Positions 21,201 to 23,752 of a DNA stretch of 23,752 bases are shown here, one piece after another. The notes below the pieces were generated by a model, which saw only the letters and a program-made list of their open reading frames with translations, made no database searches and was not told the origin of the DNA. The DNA comes from CAYSLC01 sp964431545 (GTDB taxonomy: Bacteria > Desulfobacterota > Desulfobacteria > Desulfobacterales > JAABSP01), in assembly GCA_964431545.1 (NCBI GenBank), contig CAYSLC010000066.1:1-23752 (forward strand), read 5' to 3'. Numbering within the stretch: position 1 is the stretch's first letter; every line of letters begins with the position of its first letter. A program made the translations under genes and the position numbers.

Positions 21201-23024
21201 ATGTTTAAATTCCCCTACGGCAATGCCGATTTTTACAAGATCAGAACCGAAGACTATTTTTTCGTGGATCGCACCGGCAAGCTGCCGTTGCTGGAAGAGG
21301 CCGGTAACGCCCTTCTCTTTCTTCGCCCCCGCCGTTTCGGCAAAAGCCTCTGGCTGTCGGTGCTGGAAAATTATTACGATGTCAACAAAGCCGACGACTT
21401 TGAAACGCTTTTCGGCCCTCTCGCCGTCGGAAACAACCCGACGCCGCTGCGCAACCGATACCTGATTCTGAAATGGAATTTTTCCACCATTGCCGTCTCG
21501 GACGACGAGACGGAGATGCGGCGGGCCATTCACCACCACCTGAGCGACCGGGTGTGGGAATTTGTGCTGAATTATGATGGCATTTTGCCCGTCAAGGTCA
21601 ACATCAATCCAACCGACGGCATCTCTTCCCTGAACCGATTGTTGGCCGCCGTCGGCAAAACGCCTTATAAAATACTCCTCCTGATCGACGAATACGACAA
21701 CTTCGCCAATGAAGTTCTGATGGGAAGCCTCCCCAAAAGTCAGGAGCGGTATGAGCGATTGATCAAAGGCGAGGGGATGCTGAAGACCATTTTCAAGGCG
21801 GTCAAGGACGGGATGGAGGGGCGGGGCGTTGACCGGGTGTTCATCACCGGGGTGTCGCCGGTGGTGATGAGCGATCTGACCAGCGGCTTCAATGTGGCGG
21901 AAAACATTTCTCTGCTGCCGCAATTCGGCGACTTGTGCGGTTTCCGGGAGTCGGAAATCGCCGACGTTCTGGCGCGGGTCGGCGAAGACCGCGGGCTTTC
22001 CCCGGAAAAAACCGATGAAGCCCTCTACATGGTGCGAACCTTCTATAATGGCTACCGCTTTTCGTACAGCGCCGCCCGCCCGCTCCACAACCCGACCCTG
22101 GTCCTCTATTTCCTGAAGGCGTTTCAGCGGGACCGCCACTATCCCCGGCGAATCCTCGACGCCAATCTGGCCATGGACAAGGCAAAAATCGCTTACATTT
22201 CCCAGCTACCCCAGGGCGCGGCGGTCACGACCCAGGCCATGAACGACCGGGAGCCCCTGGCGATCCCCGAACTGGCGGACAGCTTCGGGATCGAGGAAAT
22301 GCTCAAGGAACACCATGACAGCGCCTTTATGATCTCACTGCTCTATTTTTTCGGGGTGTTGACCTTGAGCGGCCGCCGAACCGAATACGAGGAACTGATC
22401 CTGGAAATCCCCAACCTGGCCATTCGCCGCCTGTATGTGGAGCGGCTCCACGACATGATTCTTCCCACGGCCAGCGACATGAACGAGGCCGCCCGGGTGG
22501 CCCGGCGGTTGTATCAGAAAGGCGACATCGGCCCTTTGTGCGAATTTATCGAACAAAAACTGTTTCCCACGTTCGACAACCGGGATTACATGAGCGCCAA
22601 CGAGCTGGCCGTCAAGACCTTGTTCCTGACGCTACTTTTCAACGACACCTTTTACGTCATGGATTCGGAACCGGCGCTGGAGCGTGAATACTGCGATTTG
22701 ATCATGCTGGTACGGCCCGACATGCGCCATTCGGCCCTGCTCGACATTTTGATCGAGTTCAAATACGTCCCCCTGGGCAAGCATCGCCTGACCGGCCGGC
22801 AGGTTCGAGGGATGGGGCGGGAGGAGCTGCTCTCCCTGGCGCCGGTTCAGGAGGCGCTGAACATCGCCGGCAAACAGCTTTCCCGATACCGGCAATCCCT
22901 GGAAAAGCGGTATGGCGCCGATTTTTTGAAATTGCGGACGTATTCGGTCGCTTCAGTGGGATTTGAGCGGTTGGCGTGGCGGACGCCCGAGGATATTCCG
23001 GCAAACCGACATTGGGAATCGTGA
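21201..23024 (+). CDS. AAA-ATPase-like protein with a C-terminal PD-(D/E)XK nuclease domain
   Basis: I prefer the ATG at 21201 (607 residues, MFKFPYGNADFYKIRTEDYFFVDRTG), the usual start of this family; a TTG four codons earlier is possible. The N-terminal AAA-ATPase-like domain (PF09820 type) has the P-loop variant RPRRFGKS (42-49) and Walker B LLLIDEYDN (159-167). The C-terminal domain (PF08011 type, PD-(D/E)XK superfamily) has Asp515, Glu519 and Lys521 in LLDILIEFKYV, then a Gln-Tyr helix (KQLSRYRQSLEKRYG). The family is very common in multiple copies in Bacteroidetes and deltaproteobacteria, and its function is not settled; links to mobile DNA or defence have been suggested. Codon use here is less GC-extreme than in the efflux and Liv genes. 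It stands alone on the plus strand, with no partner within 170 bases. Confidence 0.93.
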   Translation: MFKFPYGNADFYKIRTEDYFFVDRTGKLPLLEEAGNALLFLRPRRFGKSLWLSVLENYYDVNKADDFETLFGPLAVGNNPTPLRNRYLILKWNFSTIAVSDDETEMRRAIHHHLSDRVWEFVLNYDGILPVKVNINPTDGISSLNRLLAAVGKTPYKILLLIDEYDNFANEVLMGSLPKSQERYERLIKGEGMLKTIFKAVKDGMEGRGVDRVFITGVSPVVMSDLTSGFNVAENISLLPQFGDLCGFRESEIADVLARVGEDRGLSPEKTDEALYMVRTFYNGYRFSYSAARPLHNPTLVLYFLKAFQRDRHYPRRILDANLAMDKAKIAYISQLPQGAAVTTQAMNDREPLAIPELADSFGIEEMLKEHHDSAFMISLLYFFGVLTLSGRRTEYEELILEIPNLAIRRLYVERLHDMILPTASDMNEAARVARRLYQKGDIGPLCEFIEQKLFPTFDNRDYMSANELAVKTLFLTLLFNDTFYVMDSEPALEREYCDLIMLVRPDMRHSALLDILIEFKYVPLGKHRLTGRQVRGMGREELLSLAPVQEALNIAGKQLSRYRQSLEKRYGADFLKLRTYSVASVGFERLAWRTPEDIPANRHWES

Positions 23025-23197
23025 CAAATGCCGGGGGGCCAGGTGGAATTGGACAAAACGGTCCGGAAAGTTTTGGAGGAGGCCCGGCCCCAACCGCTTT
23101 GCTACCGCCGCGGGCGGCTTCGGGCCAATCACCACCTTCACCCTCCGTCCGGGCCGCATGCCGGAGGGCTGCCCTGGAAGCCGGACGGTGCCGGCCG

Positions 23198-23752
23198 TCA
23201 GCTTAAAAACCCCGGCTCGACGACCCGCAACAGGAACTCCTCCACATGGAGATGCCGAACCCCCTGGTGGGTGCCGCCCGCAAACTCATCCATGGAGACG
23301 ACGATCTTCGGATAATTGTCATCGATTTTCAGGAGATTCCCGAACTCACGCTCCTTCACCGATTCATCGGTGAGCAGGTAAGCGACCTGAACATACAGCA
23401 GCTCCCCTCCTTTCTCGCATACGAAATCGATCTCCCGGTCCCTGATTTGTCCCGCCTTCACCGCATATCCGGCCATTTTCAGATGCATGAACACCACATT
23501 TTCAAGCATTCTGTTGATCTCCGTGGCCCGAAATCCGCCCAGGGCGTTGCGAATCCCGAGGTCTTCGAAGTAATATTTCTCACCGATTTCGAAATGCTTT
23601 TTTCCGATCACATCCACCCGGCCCACGCGAAACACCAGCAGCGCGTTGGTCAGGTAGGACAGATAATCCAAGACCAGGTTGTGGGATACGTTGACCTTTT
23701 GGGATTTGAGATATTCGCTGATCTTTCTCGCCGTAACCAGATTGCCCACGTT
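23198..23752 (-). CDS. C-terminal part of a DUF4143-type AAA ATPase (partial, runs off the window)
   Basis: The frame is open to the right edge and ends with TGA at 23200-23198, so about 184 C-terminal residues are visible and the AAA part lies outside. The visible part matches the DUF4143 region of AAA_14/DUF4143 ATPases: a winged-helix-like stretch (TARKISEYLKSQKVNVSHNLVLDYLSYLTNALLVFRV), then KYYFEDLGIRNAL, then a degenerate nuclease-like fold (RDREIDFVCEKGGELLYVQVAY) with Gln in place of the usual Glu before the final strand. This family is widespread and often multicopy, with unclear function. The 170 bases between this stop and the preceding plus-strand gene show no convincing gene. Confidence 0.85.
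   Translation of the reverse strand, partial: NVGNLVTARKISEYLKSQKVNVSHNLVLDYLSYLTNALLVFRVGRVDVIGKKHFEIGEKYYFEDLGIRNALGGFRATEINRMLENVVFMHLKMAGYAVKAGQIRDREIDFVCEKGGELLYVQVAYLLTDESVKEREFGNLLKIDDNYPKIVVSMDEFAGGTHQGVRHLHVEEFLLRVVEPGFLS

Noticed and set aside
23025..23197. Short frames between the ATPase/nuclease gene and the right-edge gene, one opening MPGGQVELDKTVRKVLEEA
   Set aside because: Only the first twenty or so residues look protein-like, then it becomes Pro/His/Arg-rich and runs into the opposite gene. It may be a gene remnant, but I cannot support it.
1..23752. CRISPR array, rRNA or tRNA genes, insertion sequence with terminal repeats
   Set aside because: No regularly spaced direct repeats, no recognisable RNA gene and no transposase were seen on either strand.

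Overview
The window is GC-rich bacterial chromosome from a Gram-negative organism, shown by a tripartite RND efflux system with outer-membrane factors, lipid-free signal peptides and sigma-54 control. The gene mix (CusA-type efflux with a PII-like partner, an NtrC-family two-component system, a Liv-type ABC transporter, an AAA-ATPase/PD-(D/E)XK protein, a DUF4143-type ATPase and dispersed intergenic hairpins) is what I would expect of a Desulfobacterota/deltaproteobacterium. That placement is inference, since no rRNA or marker gene is present.

Bases 1-10,088 hold a minus-strand heavy-metal efflux locus. In transcription order it has two adjacent TolC-family outer-membrane factor genes (9471-8122 and 8125-6557, joined by an ATGA overlap), a 420-base intergenic region, a periplasmic adaptor with metal-binding modules (6136-4574), a CusA/CzcA-type RND pump (4546-1031), a PII-like protein (1044-706) and a small secreted His/Met-rich protein (638-120). 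On the plus strand, divergent from it, are a sensor kinase (10089-11825) and an NtrC-family sigma-54 activator (11841-13196). I read two -24/-12 sigma-54 promoters by eye, one ahead of the TolC pair (9555-9570) and one ahead of the adaptor (6336-6351). Related 17-bp interrupted palindromes (6459-6475, 6501-6517, 9942-9958) are plausible activator sites. Two of them are centred 42 bp apart, about 115-175 bp upstream of the adaptor promoter. The likely circuit is periplasmic metal sensed by the kinase, phosphorylated activator, sigma-54 transcription of both halves of the efflux operon, and efflux tuned by a PII-like protein. The conserved CusA methionine triad favours Cu(I)/Ag(I) as substrate.

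Bases 13,197-15,394 are an accessory segment: a PIN toxin/Phd-like antitoxin pair (minus), an intergenic repeat, and a class II-type Fic protein (plus) whose C-terminal part appears to be frameshifted.

Bases 15,391-20,945 (minus) hold an arginase gene followed by a complete livKHMGF branched-chain/polar amino-acid ABC importer. Candidate sigma-70 promoters lie before livK and before a short reading frame that leads into the arginase gene. Arginase and importer together suggest amino-acid, possibly arginine, uptake and catabolism; the substrate is not shown by the sequence.

Bases 21,000-23,752 hold an AAA-ATPase-like/PD-(D/E)XK protein (plus) and, running off the right edge, the C-terminal part of a DUF4143-type ATPase (minus). 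The left edge (1-97) holds the last codons of an unidentified plus-strand gene and a perfect 15-bp-stem terminator.
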